Below, piece after piece: positions 28,376 to 37,490 of a stretch of DNA of 64,000 nucleotides. How positions within the stretch are numbered: the first letter of the stretch is position 1; each line of letters opens with the position of its first letter. The notes beneath the pieces are model-generated. The model was not told the origin of the DNA and ran no database searches. It worked only from the letters and a program-made list of their open reading frames with translations. A program made the position numbers and the translations under genes. The stretch is from Oceanisphaera profunda. Its GTDB lineage: Bacteria > Pseudomonadota > Gammaproteobacteria > Enterobacterales > Aeromonadaceae. The DNA lies in assembly GCF_002157895.1 (NCBI RefSeq), contig NZ_CP021377.1, forward strand, positions 1,674,001-1,738,000, given 5' to 3'.

Positions 28376-29287
28376 ATGAAAAAGTCGTTGGCTTCGGCCA
28401 TGTTTAGTCTTTCTTTGGTGATGACTATGCCCGCCCTGGCTACCGATGCCATAGTGGTATCCTCCAAGATAGATACCGAAGGCGGTTTGCTGGGCAATGT
28501 TATCTATTTAGCGCTAAAAGATGCTGGCCTTAAGGTAGAAAATCGTTCTCAGCTGGGTGGCACCCCCATAGTGCGCAAGGCAATTATTTCTGGTGAAATT
28601 GATATTTATCCGGAATACACCGGCAATGCGGCCTTTTTTCATCATCAGGAAGAAGACCTAGTATGGAGAGATTTTCAGAAGGGCTACCAGCAAGCCAAAC
28701 AAATGGATTATGACCAACATCAGCTGATTTGGTTAGCGCCAGCCAATGCGAATAACACTTGGGCCATCGCACTGCGCCAAGATATTGCCGACAATAATCA
28801 GTTAGTAACCATGTCTGATTTTGGCCGCTACGTTAGCCAAGGTGGCGAGGTTAAATTAGCCGCATCAGCTGAATTTGTCTCCAGCCCAGCGGTATTACCT
28901 GCCTTTCAGCAAACCTATGATTTTACACTGACTGATAAACAACTGCTGGTGCTGGCCGGTGGCAACACGGCCGCCACCATTAAAGCGGCGGCACTGCAAA
29001 CCGACGATACTAATGCCGCCATGGTATACGGCACCGACGGGGCTATCGCTTCGGTTGGTTTAGTGGTGATGGAAGATGATAAGGGTGTACAACCGGTTTA
29101 CGCTCCCGCTCCCATAGTGCGTGAGCAGATTTTGCAGGCTCACCCAGAAATTGCGACTATTTTGGAGCCTATTTTTCAGTCCCTAGATGTCAAAACTCTG
29201 CAGCAATTAAATAGCCGCATCGCTATCGCTGGCGAAAGCCCTGAAGCAGTTGCCAAAAGTTATCTATCCGAAAAAGGATTTTTGTAG
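28376..29287 (+). CDS. osmF: Osmoprotectant ABC transporter substrate-binding protein (OsmF/YehZ-like)
   Basis: About 303 residues from ATG 28376, with AAGGA upstream. Signal peptide ASAMFSLSLVMTMPALATDA. The OpuAC/ProX-type body has SSKIDTEGGLLGNVIYLALK, GGTPIVRKAIISGEIDIYPE and YTGNAAFF near the N-terminus. YehZ-type proteins bind glycine betaine and related compounds with low affinity. The next three genes encode the matching permeases and ATPase, in the order YehZ, YehY, YehX, YehW. Confidence 0.92.
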   Translation: MKKSLASAMFSLSLVMTMPALATDAIVVSSKIDTEGGLLGNVIYLALKDAGLKVENRSQLGGTPIVRKAIISGEIDIYPEYTGNAAFFHHQEEDLVWRDFQKGYQQAKQMDYDQHQLIWLAPANANNTWAIALRQDIADNNQLVTMSDFGRYVSQGGEVKLAASAEFVSSPAVLPAFQQTYDFTLTDKQLLVLAGGNTAATIKAAALQTDDTNAAMVYGTDGAIASVGLVVMEDDKGVQPVYAPAPIVREQILQAHPEIATILEPIFQSLDVKTLQQLNSRIAIAGESPEAVAKSYLSEKGFL

Positions 29288-29408
29288 GACTAATTAGCAG
29301 AGGCCAAACCGCCTACTTTGCTGACTCGCTATAAATTCCCCCGTTACACACTCTGTTTCATCCCTGAAGCAGAGTGTCGGCGGAGCAAATCCTATACTAG
29401 GAGTCTTT

Positions 29409-30560
29409 TTGACGCTTTCTAATTTGGACAAGGTCGGGAGTACGCTGGTCGTTGCCCTACTGCTGTCGCTGTTTACTTTGCCTCTGGTTAGCCTGCAACC
29501 TAACCGCATTATGCCCGGCCAGAGCATAGACCTGCTGAATGTAACCAGCCTCACCACACTCACACCCTTGCTTGTTTTGTTAGCACTTACTAGCTTGCTA
29601 TCACTATTCAAAACAGCCATTACCTTTCGTTTATTACTTACCCTGGTCACGTTAATTACGTTGATATATACGCTAGGCATTAGTGCTTCTCAATTGTTAG
29701 TTGAAGCTAGCCCTTTGGCGCGGGTTTCTCTTAATGGTGGCTTTTGGTTGGCTATTTTCTGGCTGGCACTACTGATCACCGATGCCACCATTAAGCTGGC
29801 ACTCAGCCCGCTGCTTCGTCTTGCTCTGGTAACTTTAATTGTAGGAGCCGTGCTGTTCTTGCTAGCCAGTGGCCAATGGGACTCGCTCTCGTTATTGCGG
29901 GAATATCACAATCAAACTAACTTCTGGGATCAGGCGATTCGCCATTTGCAGCTGTCACTCGGCAGCATTATACCCGCCGTCTTAATCGGCATTCCGTTAG
30001 GGGTGCGTTGTCATCGCTCGCCCAACTTAAAAGCGGCTGTCTTTCCGGTACTTAATATCTTACAAACCATTCCTAGCCTCGCCATGTTTGGTCTGCTGAT
30101 GATACCGCTGAGTTTACTGGCCAACCATTATCCCATGTTATCCGAATTAGGGATCCGTGGCATAGGCGCAACACCGGCGGTAATCGCACTATTTTTTTAC
30201 TCTTTGCTCCCTATTGTGAGTAATACCGCGCTCGGCTTCGATCAAATTGATAGCAAGGTGCGAGACGCCGCCAGAGGTATGGGCATGAGCCGGCGCCAAC
30301 GCTTGTGGCAGCTGGAGTTTCCGCTGGCGTTACCGGTGATCCTGACTGGATTACGAGTGGTGGTAACCATGAATATCGGTTTAGTTGCCGTTGCGGCTTT
30401 GATCGGCGGTGGTGGTTTTGGCACTTATATTTTTCAGGGACTAGGCCAAACGGCTACCGATCTGGTGATACTCGGTGCGGTACCGACACTGATACTAGCT
30501 TTCTTATTTGCCATGGCAATCGACACTCTCATCGCCCTGCAACGAGGCAACAAAACATGA
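29409..30560 (+). CDS. yehY: Osmoprotectant ABC transporter permease (YehY-like)
   Basis: 383 residues, starting at TTG 29409 with a perfect AGGAG five bases upstream. An N-terminal membrane extension (about residues 10-165) precedes the binding-protein-dependent permease domain, as in E. coli YehY. The EAA-loop is visible as KVRDAARGMGMSRRQRLWQL. Also seen: LNILQTIPSLAMFGLLMIPL and VAALIGGGGFGTYIFQGLGQ. Its stop overlaps the start of the ATPase gene. Confidence 0.9.
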   Translation: MTLSNLDKVGSTLVVALLLSLFTLPLVSLQPNRIMPGQSIDLLNVTSLTTLTPLLVLLALTSLLSLFKTAITFRLLLTLVTLITLIYTLGISASQLLVEASPLARVSLNGGFWLAIFWLALLITDATIKLALSPLLRLALVTLIVGAVLFLLASGQWDSLSLLREYHNQTNFWDQAIRHLQLSLGSIIPAVLIGIPLGVRCHRSPNLKAAVFPVLNILQTIPSLAMFGLLMIPLSLLANHYPMLSELGIRGIGATPAVIALFFYSLLPIVSNTALGFDQIDSKVRDAARGMGMSRRQRLWQLEFPLALPVILTGLRVVVTMNIGLVAVAALIGGGGFGTYIFQGLGQTATDLVILGAVPTLILAFLFAMAIDTLIALQRGNKT

Positions 30561-31504
30561 TTGAAGTAAAAGACCTCAGCAAACAATTTGGCGATCACAC
30601 CGCCGTTAAGAACCTTTCGTTTAAAGTAGAGAGCGGGCAGTTCTGTATGCTGGTAGGAACTTCCGGTTGCGGAAAGTCCACCACATTACGCATGCTTAAT
30701 CGCTTGATTGAACCCAGTCAGGGCCAAATTTTAATTAATAATCAAGATGTAACAACCTTGCCGCCAGAGCAATTACGCCGGCGCATCGGTTATGTCATTC
30801 AAGGTGTGGGCTTATTTCCGCATCGTACTATTTATCAAAATATTGCGACCGTGCCCAAGCTGCTCGGTTGGAAAAAAGCGGATATTGATATACGGGTAAC
30901 CGAATTACTGACTTTATTTAAGCTCGATGCTGCCACCTTTGCCGGTAAATATCCGCATCAATTATCCGGTGGTGAGCAGCAACGCGTCGGCGTGGCTCGT
31001 GCTCTGGCAGCTAAGCCTGAGTTACTGTTGATGGATGAGCCTTTTGGTGCCCTAGACCCACTGACTAGAGAACTGTTACAAGATGAACTATTAAAAGTTC
31101 AGCAGTTGCTGGGGATCACCATCATTATGGTGACTCACGACCTAGAAGAAGCGATAAAAATGGCTGATGTGATTGCGGTCATGGATAAAGGCGAACTACT
31201 ACAATTAGATACGCCAGAAGCATTATTGCGTCAGCCTAGAGCCGGTTTTGTTCAAGAGCTCGTTGGCGGCAGTGAGCGACCATTACGTTTGTTAAGTACC
31301 AAACAAGTCAGCCAGATCATGACTACAAAAATAACAGTGGTAAGTCATCCGCTGCCCAATATTCATGCCGATGCCAGCTTACGCGAAGCCATGGCATTAC
31401 TGATCTGGGAGCAAGTAGAGCAATTGCAAGTTGTTGATGCCGCAGGACACGCCATAGGCCAGGTTTCTATGCATGACTTACTACAACAGGGTGCGCGAGC
31501 ATGA
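30557..31504 (+). CDS. yehX: Osmoprotectant ABC transporter ATP-binding protein (YehX-like)
   Basis: 315 residues from ATG 30557, overlapping the yehY stop (ATGA). A much longer open frame exists upstream but it lies inside yehY and is not the start. Walker A VGTSGCGKSTT, ABC signature LSGGEQQRVGVARAL, Walker B LLLMDEPFGALDPLT and switch VTHDLEEAI are all present. The C-terminal part (about 240-315) resembles a single CBS-type regulatory domain, consistent with ionic-strength gating in OpuA/ProV-type transporters. Confidence 0.93.
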   Translation: MIEVKDLSKQFGDHTAVKNLSFKVESGQFCMLVGTSGCGKSTTLRMLNRLIEPSQGQILINNQDVTTLPPEQLRRRIGYVIQGVGLFPHRTIYQNIATVPKLLGWKKADIDIRVTELLTLFKLDAATFAGKYPHQLSGGEQQRVGVARALAAKPELLLMDEPFGALDPLTRELLQDELLKVQQLLGITIIMVTHDLEEAIKMADVIAVMDKGELLQLDTPEALLRQPRAGFVQELVGGSERPLRLLSTKQVSQIMTTKITVVSHPLPNIHADASLREAMALLIWEQVEQLQVVDAAGHAIGQVSMHDLLQQGARA

Positions 31505-32253
31505 AAACACCGACTGTTCGTGGTTGGTTAGGGCCCGGCCTGCCGGTGCTGCTATTACTGATTATGACCATTAATATCGAGTGGTTAACGCCTCTATTTA
31601 GTTACTTTGTCGACGAGCGAACCCCTGCTATTTATAGCCGAGACAGCGTATTTAACCTGTTACTCTGGCACCTCACCGCCGTTTTTCTTGCCATTGCCGC
31701 CGCCACCCTAGTAGCCTTAATCGGCGGTATTTGGGTGACTCGTGCCAGTGGCCGAGAGTTTTTACCGCTGGCCCGAGCCATCGCCAACTTAGGTCAAACC
31801 TTTCCACCTGTAGCAGTATTGGCATTGGCGGTCCCCGCGCTGGGCTTTGGGTTAACCCCAACTTTAGTGGCGTTATTCCTCTATGGCATGCTGCCTATTT
31901 ATGAAAATACCGTTACCGGTTTGCAGCAAGTACCCAGCCAAGTCACTGACGCCGCTCGTGGCATGGGTATGAATCCGCGCCAGCAATTATGGTTTGTTGA
32001 GCTGCCCTTAGCACTGCCGCTGATCGTCGCGGGGATTCGCATATCACTGGTGATCAGCATAGGTACTGCCACCATAGGCTCTACGGTAGCGGCAAAGGGG
32101 TTTGGTGAAGTGATTATTGCCGGTTTACTCACCGACAACATGGCTTTCGTATTACAAGGCGCCATTATGGTGGCACTGATGGCCATTATTATCGACTCGC
32201 TGTTGCAGCGCTTAGAGCGAAGACTATCGCCAACCGCAATAACTAGTAAATAA
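31501..32253 (+). CDS. yehW: Osmoprotectant ABC transporter permease (YehW-like)
   Basis: 250 residues with about six membrane segments and the EAA loop QVTDAARGMGMNPRQQLWFV, very similar to that of the other permease. LGQTFPPVAVLALAVPALGF is a ProW/OpuAB-type motif. The start overlaps the ATPase stop by 4 bp, completing a coupled four-gene operon. Confidence 0.92.
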   Translation: MKTPTVRGWLGPGLPVLLLLIMTINIEWLTPLFSYFVDERTPAIYSRDSVFNLLLWHLTAVFLAIAAATLVALIGGIWVTRASGREFLPLARAIANLGQTFPPVAVLALAVPALGFGLTPTLVALFLYGMLPIYENTVTGLQQVPSQVTDAARGMGMNPRQQLWFVELPLALPLIVAGIRISLVISIGTATIGSTVAAKGFGEVIIAGLLTDNMAFVLQGAIMVALMAIIIDSLLQRLERRLSPTAITSK

Positions 32254-32261
32254 AACCTATT

Positions 32262-32430
32262 TTTGCCACGGAATCCACGGAAAAATAAAGATACCGGGTC
32301 GTGGCCCGATATGACGGCATAGGTCGGCCTTTATGCCGTCTTCCTGACGAAAGTCAGGATCTCGCCCTTAGGCTTTATCTTTAACTGACAGCTTAAAGCT
32401 TACGGCGTACAGCTGCCCGAAGGGCTCGTT
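32262..32430. repeat. Dispersed repeat cluster after yehW
   Basis: Contains TTTTTGCCACGGAATCCACG (CCACGGAA family), the hairpin TCCTGACGAAAGTCAGGA preceded by ATGCCGTCT (32334-32360), and AGCTTAAAGCTTACGGCGTA, which also occurs in variant form near 40005-40050 and 40296. Confidence 0.65.
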
Positions 32431-32440
32431 AATGAATGGG

Positions 32441-33118
32441 TCACTGAAGTAGCGCCAGCAAGGCCTCGGCAGTAGCCGCTGATGACGCCGGATTTTGGCC
32501 GGTGATCAGCAAACCGTCCGTTTCTATATGAGGCTGCCAGTCATCGGCTTTATGATATTCACCGCCATTCTGTTTAAGCATGTCTTCCACCAAGAAGGGC
32601 ACTATATCCGTAAGCCCTGCCGCTGCTTCTTCGCTATTACTAAAACCCGTCACCCGCTTGCCACTTACCCAAGGCAAGCCATCAGCCGCATTAATATGGC
32701 GCAACACACCCGGTGCATGGCACACGGCAGCCACCGGCTTATTAGCGGCCAGCATAGCTTGAATCAAACTAATGGAATGCGGGTCTTCGGCTAAATCCCA
32801 CAATGGCCCATGACCGCCGGGATAAAAAACCGCGTCAAACTCAAAGGCAGAAAAATCTTTTAGCTCAAAAGTATTCGCTAATTGCGCCTTGGCACTGGCA
32901 TCAGCTTCAAAGCGCTCGGTGGCCGGAGTAAGCGCATCGGGCTCAACACTATTGGGATCTATAGGCGGCATACCGCCTTGAGGCGTTGCCAAGGTAATAT
33001 CGGCGCCCGCATCTTTAAATAAGTAATAAGGCGCGGCAAACTCTTCAAGCCACAGGCCGGTTTTTTTGCCACTGTCGCCTAATTTTTCGTGAGAGGTCAT
33101 CACCATCAAGATTTGCAT
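32441..33118 (-). CDS. DJ-1/PfpI-family protein (type 1 glutamine amidotransferase-like)
   Basis: 225 residues. The nucleophile elbow KPVAAVCHAPGVLRH contains the conserved cysteine, with FYPGGHGPLWDLAEDPHSIS upstream and a C-terminal SAATAEALLALL. This fits the HchA/YhbO-type group associated with methylglyoxal metabolism or repair of glycated and damaged molecules. ATG at 33118 has TAGGAG five bases upstream. It stands alone between repeats, so the operon context says nothing about the substrate. Confidence 0.88.
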   Translation of the reverse strand: MQILMVMTSHEKLGDSGKKTGLWLEEFAAPYYLFKDAGADITLATPQGGMPPIDPNSVEPDALTPATERFEADASAKAQLANTFELKDFSAFEFDAVFYPGGHGPLWDLAEDPHSISLIQAMLAANKPVAAVCHAPGVLRHINAADGLPWVSGKRVTGFSNSEEAAAGLTDIVPFLVEDMLKQNGGEYHKADDWQPHIETDGLLITGQNPASSAATAEALLALLQ

Positions 33119-33192
33119 GCTAGCTCCTAAAGCTGAAAAAAGAGTTAATAGACACGCTTTTTAGCATAGGTGGTTTTTAGTGCAGCGGAGGT

Positions 33193-33290
33193 GTGAAGAG
33201 TGATGAGTGAGGAGTGAGCAGTAAAATATGGATTCCGAAAGAGAGGGGGCATGGGGGGAGGCTTTACGCCTCACCCTTTCCCCCTCACGG
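33193..33290. repeat. Heptamer arrays of the GTGAAGA type, inverted pair
   Basis: Left: gtgaaga gtgatga gtgagga gtgagca (33193-33220), exact 7-base register. Right, opposite orientation: ctcaccc tttcccc ctcacgg (about 33272-33292), ending next to the monooxygenase stop codon. Confidence 0.75.
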
Positions 33291-33294
33291 TCAG

Positions 33295-34629
33295 TTACGG
33301 CTTAGCCAAACCTAAGTGGCCGCGTAAGGTATCGGTTTCATAATCGCGACGAAATAGACCACGGCGCTGTAGCTCGGGCACCACCTGATCCACAAAGTCA
33401 TTAAGGCTGTAGGGCAATGAAGGCGGCATTAGATTAAAACCATCGGCGCCTTCATTGTTAAACCACAGCTCCATCTGGTCGGCAATTTGCACCGGCGTTC
33501 CCACTATAGTGCAATGGCCACCACCGGCGGCTAAACGACCCAATAACTGGCGCACCGTCGGCTGCTCGGTTTCTATAATGCGTAAAATGGTGCTGTAGCG
33601 GCCTTTAGGGCCAGTAAATTCAGCCAAAGATGGCAGCTCAGGTACTGGCTTATCTAATTCCCAGTTCATGCAATCTTGTTGAGTATATAAACCGAGCTGG
33701 CGCAATGAGGCATCAACGGGTAATAGCTCATCCAGCTCGCGCTGCTTGGCTTTAGCCTCTTCTTCGGTGGCCGCCACATAAGTGACTAAGCCCGGCATGA
33801 TGGGCACATTAACTTCACGACCGGCAGCCTGCACGCGGCGTTTAATGTCTCGGTAATATTCTTGGGCCGCCGGCAAGTCGTACGCCACCGCATAAATACC
33901 TTCGGCGCGGCGCGCGGCTAATTCTCGACCTTCTTCAGAGGCGCCAGCTTGAAACATAACCGGATGCCCTTGGGGCGAGCGTGGCACGTTAAGCGGGCCA
34001 TCCACCAAGAAGAACTCGCCGTTATGGTTAATGGCGTTCACCTTGGTCGGATCTGCATAGTGACCAGCGCGATCAAAACTAAGCGCGTCAGCTTCCCAAG
34101 AATCCCAGAGTTTAAGCACTGCATCCACAAACTCATCGGCGCGGCGATAGCGGTCGGCATGCACCGGCATGGCTTCGTAGTTATGGTTACGCGCTTCCAT
34201 ATCAAACATAGACGTCACCACGTTCCAGCCCATACGACCGCCAGAGATATGATCCAAGGACGCCATATAGCGCGCCGCGTGAAACGGCGTGTAAAAGGTA
34301 CTGGACACTGTGCTGATCAGGCCGATTTTATCGGTGGCACGGCTCATGGCGGCCAAGGCCGTTAACGGTTCTAAAAACCACCAGCTGCCATCGGACACAT
34401 TACCCGCGGATTGGCCGTCGGCAAAAAACACCGCATCCAACTTGCCACGCTCGGCGGTTTGCGCCAATTCTTCGAAAAAACTGATGTCGCCTAAACGTTC
34501 TACCGACGATTTAGGATGGCGCCACGCGCCCTTATGATGGCCACAACCAAATAAAAATACGTTCAGGTGCATCATGCGTGGGGCTTGTTGATCTGCTAAT
34601 TGTTGATTTACCAATAGTTGTGCTGCCAT
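33295..34629 (-). CDS. LLM-class flavin-dependent monooxygenase (NtaA/SnaA/DszA family)
   Basis: About 444 residues, luciferase-like fold, using reduced flavin supplied by a partner reductase. Family features: MMHLNVFLFGCGHHKGAWRH near the N-terminus, LDAVFFADGQSAG, SGGRMGWNVVTSMFDMEARN, GHPVMFQAGASEEGRELAAR and the C-terminal MELWFNNEGADGFNLMPPSL. ATG at 34629 overlaps the stop of the upstream SDR gene (TAATG), so the two are coupled. The pair sits behind a thiamine-pyrophosphate riboswitch, which points to thiamine metabolism or salvage; the actual substrate is unknown. Confidence 0.9.
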   Translation of the reverse strand: MAAQLLVNQQLADQQAPRMMHLNVFLFGCGHHKGAWRHPKSSVERLGDISFFEELAQTAERGKLDAVFFADGQSAGNVSDGSWWFLEPLTALAAMSRATDKIGLISTVSSTFYTPFHAARYMASLDHISGGRMGWNVVTSMFDMEARNHNYEAMPVHADRYRRADEFVDAVLKLWDSWEADALSFDRAGHYADPTKVNAINHNGEFFLVDGPLNVPRSPQGHPVMFQAGASEEGRELAARRAEGIYAVAYDLPAAQEYYRDIKRRVQAAGREVNVPIMPGLVTYVAATEEEAKAKQRELDELLPVDASLRQLGLYTQQDCMNWELDKPVPELPSLAEFTGPKGRYSTILRIIETEQPTVRQLLGRLAAGGGHCTIVGTPVQIADQMELWFNNEGADGFNLMPPSLPYSLNDFVDQVVPELQRRGLFRRDYETDTLRGHLGLAKP

Positions 34630-35432
34630 TAGTTTTTCACCAAGCCGCCATCCACCACCAAATTTTGGCCGGTGACAGAGCGTGACCAAGGTGAGGCAAA
34701 AAATAAAGTGGCATCGGCAAATTCAGCGGGCGTAGTAACGCGGCGCAGCGGTGTGGCGGCGGCAATGTAATCAAACACCGCTTCTGGGGTGGCCGCAGAG
34801 GCATCGGTGGTGCGCAGCAAGCCGCCAGATACCATGTTTACGGTGATTTGGTCAGGACCTAAGTCTTGAGAAAGGGTGCGGGTCAGCGAGAGTAATGCGG
34901 CTTTGGCAGCCGTGTAGTCGTGGTATGGCACTACTGGGTTTTGGAACAGATTGGTACCAATATTCACGATACGACCAAAGCCCGCTTCGCGCATACCGGT
35001 AAGGGCGGCTTGGGTGGTGTTTAACGCCCCCTTAACCACACCTTCAAACTGCTGCTGCACATTACTCCAGCTTAATTGGTCGGCATTTTCACGGGCATCG
35101 CCATTAAATGAGAAAGCCGGCAAGGCGTTATTGATAACAGTGGTAATGGGCTGACCAAAATGGGCTTTCGCCTCGGCAAACAGAGCTTGCACAGCCGCCG
35201 CATCGGTCACGTCAGCTTGTATGGCTAGCGCCTGAGCAGGGTAATCGGACGCCAGCTGTTGGGCGGCCTCGGCACTGTTTAAATAGTTGATGACCACCTT
35301 GGCACCTTCACGCAAGAAGGCACGCACTAAATGCTCACCTAAGCCGCGAGCGCCGCCGGTGACTAATACCAACTGTTGCTCGAATGGCTGTGCAGTGTGC
35401 AGATTTTGAGGATCGGTTTGGTTGTGTTGCAT
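34629..35432 (-). CDS. Short-chain dehydrogenase/reductase under a TPP riboswitch
   Basis: 267 residues, FabG-like SDR. Cofactor loop VLVTGGARGLGEHLVRAFLR (about 22-41), NVIN-like VINNALP, catalytic Tyr-Lys in YHDYTAAKAALLSLTRTLSQ, and C-terminal SVTGQNLVVDGGLVKN. First gene after the riboswitch at 35500-35585 and coupled to the LLM monooxygenase. The enzyme class is certain. The substrate is not, though regulation suggests a thiamine-related alcohol, aldehyde or ketone. Confidence 0.9.
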   Translation of the reverse strand: MQHNQTDPQNLHTAQPFEQQLVLVTGGARGLGEHLVRAFLREGAKVVINYLNSAEAAQQLASDYPAQALAIQADVTDAAAVQALFAEAKAHFGQPITTVINNALPAFSFNGDARENADQLSWSNVQQQFEGVVKGALNTTQAALTGMREAGFGRIVNIGTNLFQNPVVPYHDYTAAKAALLSLTRTLSQDLGPDQITVNMVSGGLLRTTDASAATPEAVFDYIAAATPLRRVTTPAEFADATLFFASPWSRSVTGQNLVVDGGLVKN

Positions 35433-35499
35433 GGGCTTTTACTACCTCTAAAAAGTCAGAGGCGAAGGCAGATGGGCAGCGTTGCCGAGAGCCGAATGG

Positions 35500-35585
35500 C
35501 TGACATCCCTTCGCCAGTATGAACTGGATCAGGTTCGACGGGTGTTATCTCAGCCAGGCAGATGTGCTGCCAGACACCCCGTGTC
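35500..35585 (-). promoter_or_regulatory. TPP (THI-box) riboswitch upstream of SDR-monooxygenase operon
   Basis: Read on the minus strand: GGGGTGTC, then CTGGCTGAGATAACACCCG, then GAACCTGATCCAGTTCATAC, TGGCGAAGGGA. CTGAGA (complement of 35548-35553), ACCTGATC and the GCGAAGGGA end are the invariant THI-box elements. A further hairpin (AGCCATTCGGCT) lies between the aptamer and the SDR start and may be the expression platform. Confidence 0.95.
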
Positions 35586-35611
35586 ACGAGCTAGACCATA
35601 GCATAAATAAA

Positions 35612-35711
35612 GTGAAGAGTGAGGCGTAAGGAGTGAGATGAAAAACCTAACCGTAAGTCTGCAGACTCACAGTTGTTGTCACCCTAACACCTTACTCTTC
35701 ACCCCTCACGT
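35612..35711. repeat. Heptamer arrays of the GTGAAGA type, inverted pair upstream of pyrC
   Basis: Left: gtgaaga gtgaggc gtaagga gtgagat (35612-35639). Right: ccttact cttcacc cctcacg (about 35690-35710), the reverse complement pattern. The pair can fold as a long hairpin and yields an in-frame extension upstream of the true pyrC start. Confidence 0.78.
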
Positions 35712-35781
35712 TAATGGGGATTTGGTTAAAACAGCTCGGCAGTGGATAATGGCCGCCTGGATGCAATGGAGAACCCACCCA

Positions 35782-36825
35782 ATGAGCACACAACTGACGA
35801 GCCTGACCATTACCCGCCCTGATGATTGGCATTTACACCTGCGTGATGGCGAACAACTCAAAGACACAGTGGCTGATGCTAGCCGTTATTTAGGTCGCGC
35901 TTTAGTGATGCCTAATCTTTTGCCGCCGGCCACCACTACCGAGCTGGCGCTGGCTTATTACGACAAGATAACGGCCGTGCGCCCATCAGGCAGCCTGTTT
36001 GAACCTTTGATGAGCTTGTACCTCACCGATAAGACAGATCCAGAAGAGATCCGTCGTGCCAAAGCCAGCGGTAAAATCGTGGCCTGTAAGTTGTATCCAG
36101 CGGGTGCCACCACCAACTCGGACTCCGGCGTAACTGACGTGAAGAATATTTACTCGGTGCTGGAAGTGATGCAAGAAACCGGTATCTTGTTATTGGTACA
36201 CGGCGAAGTGACCGACGCCAGCGTGGATATTTTCGACCGCGAGAAGGTGTTTCTTGAGACTATCTTGCCCGACGTAGTGCGTGATTTTCCTAATCTGAAA
36301 ATCGTCCTCGAGCACATTACTACCGAGCACGCAGTTAAGTTTGTAGAGCAAGCCGGTGATAACGTAGCGGCTACCATTACCACCCATCACTTGATGTTTA
36401 ACCGTAACCACATGCTGGTGGGTGGCATTCGTCCGCACTATTACTGCTTACCGATTTTAAAGCGCAACACCCATCAGCAAGCGTTAGTGCGCGCGGCCAT
36501 CAGTGGTAATAAGAAATTCTTTATCGGCACCGACTCGGCGCCGCACTTTAAGCAAAATAAAGAAACCGCCTGTGGTTGTGCTGGCGCTTATACCTCTCAT
36601 GCCGCCGTTGAGCTGTATGCAGAAGTGTTTGAAGAAGCGGGTGCTCTGGATAAACTGGAAGCCTTTACCAGCCATAACGGCCCCGACTTTTACGGCCTGC
36701 CACGCAACTCAGACACCATTACCTTGATGAAAGAGACCTGGTCTGTGCCCGCCACCCTGCCCTTAGGTGGTCAAGAGTTGGTGCCAATTCGCGCCGGTGA
36801 AACCATCAGCTGGATGGTTAAATAA
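35782..36825 (+). CDS. pyrC: Dihydroorotase
   Basis: About 347 residues from ATG 35782, with GGAGAA eight bases upstream, matching E. coli PyrC length. It catalyses reversible cyclisation of carbamoyl-aspartate to dihydroorotate in pyrimidine synthesis. Zinc and substrate residues are visible: [17 protein letters not shown] (two His), [16 protein letters not shown] (carbamylated Lys), [28 protein letters not shown] and [15 protein letters not shown] (Asp). An apparent 48-residue upstream extension is repeat-derived and not part of the protein. It is a single gene between two thiamine-regulated units. Confidence 0.95.
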   Translation: MSTQLTSLTITRPDDWHLHLRDGEQLKDTVADASRYLGRALVMPNLLPPATTTELALAYYDKITAVRPSGSLFEPLMSLYLTDKTDPEEIRRAKASGKIVACKLYPAGATTNSDSGVTDVKNIYSVLEVMQETGILLLVHGEVTDASVDIFDREKVFLETILPDVVRDFPNLKIVLEHITTEHAVKFVEQAGDNVAATITTHHLMFNRNHMLVGGIRPHYYCLPILKRNTHQQALVRAAISGNKKFFIGTDSAPHFKQNKETACGCAGAYTSHAAVELYAEVFEEAGALDKLEAFTSHNGPDFYGLPRNSDTITLMKETWSVPATLPLGGQELVPIRAGETISWMVK

Positions 36826-36830
36826 CTTAT

Positions 36831-36879
36831 CGCCCAGCGCCCAGCGCCCAGCGCCCAGCGCCCAGCGCCCAGCGCCCAG
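36831..36879. repeat. Perfect heptamer tandem repeat, seven copies of CGCCCAG
   Basis: Seven uninterrupted 7-bp copies between pyrC and its terminator. It is the cleanest example in the window of the 7-base-period repeats. Confidence 0.97.
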
Positions 36880-36888
36880 CGAAATAAT

Positions 36889-36919
36889 AAGCCCCGAACC
36901 TATGGTTCGGGGCTTTTTT
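36889..36919 (+). terminator. Terminator of pyrC
   Basis: AAGCCCCGAACC-TAT-GGTTCGGGGCTT followed by TTTTT. Immediately after it comes ATCCTGACG-CA-CGTCAGGAT (36928-36947), a member of the dispersed hairpin family. Confidence 0.95.
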
Positions 36920-37072
36920 ATGCCGTCATCCTGACGCACGTCAGGATCTCGATTTTGGTGTGATGTTTTAACCCGTTCCGCCTAGGTTGAAATGCGAGAG
37001 TTTTGCTAATTCCGTAGAGGCCGATTTATCCGGCCGGTTTTGCGCAGCAAAACGATAAGCACCAACCTAGAT

Positions 37073-37104
37073 AAAAAGCCCAGAGCCAAGCTCGGGGCTT
37101 TTTT
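37073..37104 (+). terminator. Second terminator-like hairpin
   Basis: AAGCCCAGAGC-CAA-GCTCGGGGCTT with flanking A and T tracts, so it could work in both directions. It is again followed by a dispersed hairpin (CATTCTGACGTATGTCAGGA). No gene lies between this and the pyrC terminator. Confidence 0.75.
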
Positions 37105-37272
37105 CACCGTCATTCTGACGTATGTCAGGAGCTTGGTTTGGAAATATCATCTTGTTTGATCACTTTATGCCGCTACGCGCCATCGGCCAGCTAAAGCGGC
37201 CTCTACCTCCCACCTCACGTAAGTCCAATATTTGACAAGCATCACATTTATTCTTACTCTCATCGTCATTCC

Positions 37273-37380
37273 TGGGGGAGCCTAAGGTGCAGAGATTGCA
37301 CCCGAATCGGCTGAGATTCCGCTACTTGCAGCGGTAACCCTTAGAACCTGATCCGGATAATGCCGGCGAAGGGAAGGAAC
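37273..37380 (+). promoter_or_regulatory. TPP (THI-box) riboswitch upstream of the symporter gene
   Basis: GGGGGAGCCTAAGGTG, CGGCTGAGATTCCGC (CTGAGA at 37311), AACCCTTAGAACCTGATCCG and GATAATGCCGGCGAAGGGAA are the full THI-box consensus on the plus strand. It ends about 110 bp before the symporter ATG. Confidence 0.96.
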
Positions 37381-37490
37381 AAGTCTTACACTCCCTCTCT
37401 GCGCCCGTATTCTCCGGCATACTATCGCCCATATAACCGTCAATGACTGACGATGTTTATCATGTTTGCCTTTAGGCAAAGGGAGAATTC

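Noticed and set aside
30305-30556. 84-codon N-terminal extension of the YehX-like ATPase
   Set aside because: The region encodes the end of the YehY permease in another frame. ATG 30557 begins the normal MIEVKDLSKQF N-terminus and overlaps the yehY stop.
35638-35781. N-terminal extension of dihydroorotase
   Set aside because: The extension is encoded by heptamer repeats and lacks a ribosome site; ATG 35782 gives the family length.
36831-36879. Possible CRISPR array (regular direct repeats)
   Set aside because: The unit is 7 bp with no spacers, so it is a simple tandem repeat; no cas genes are present.
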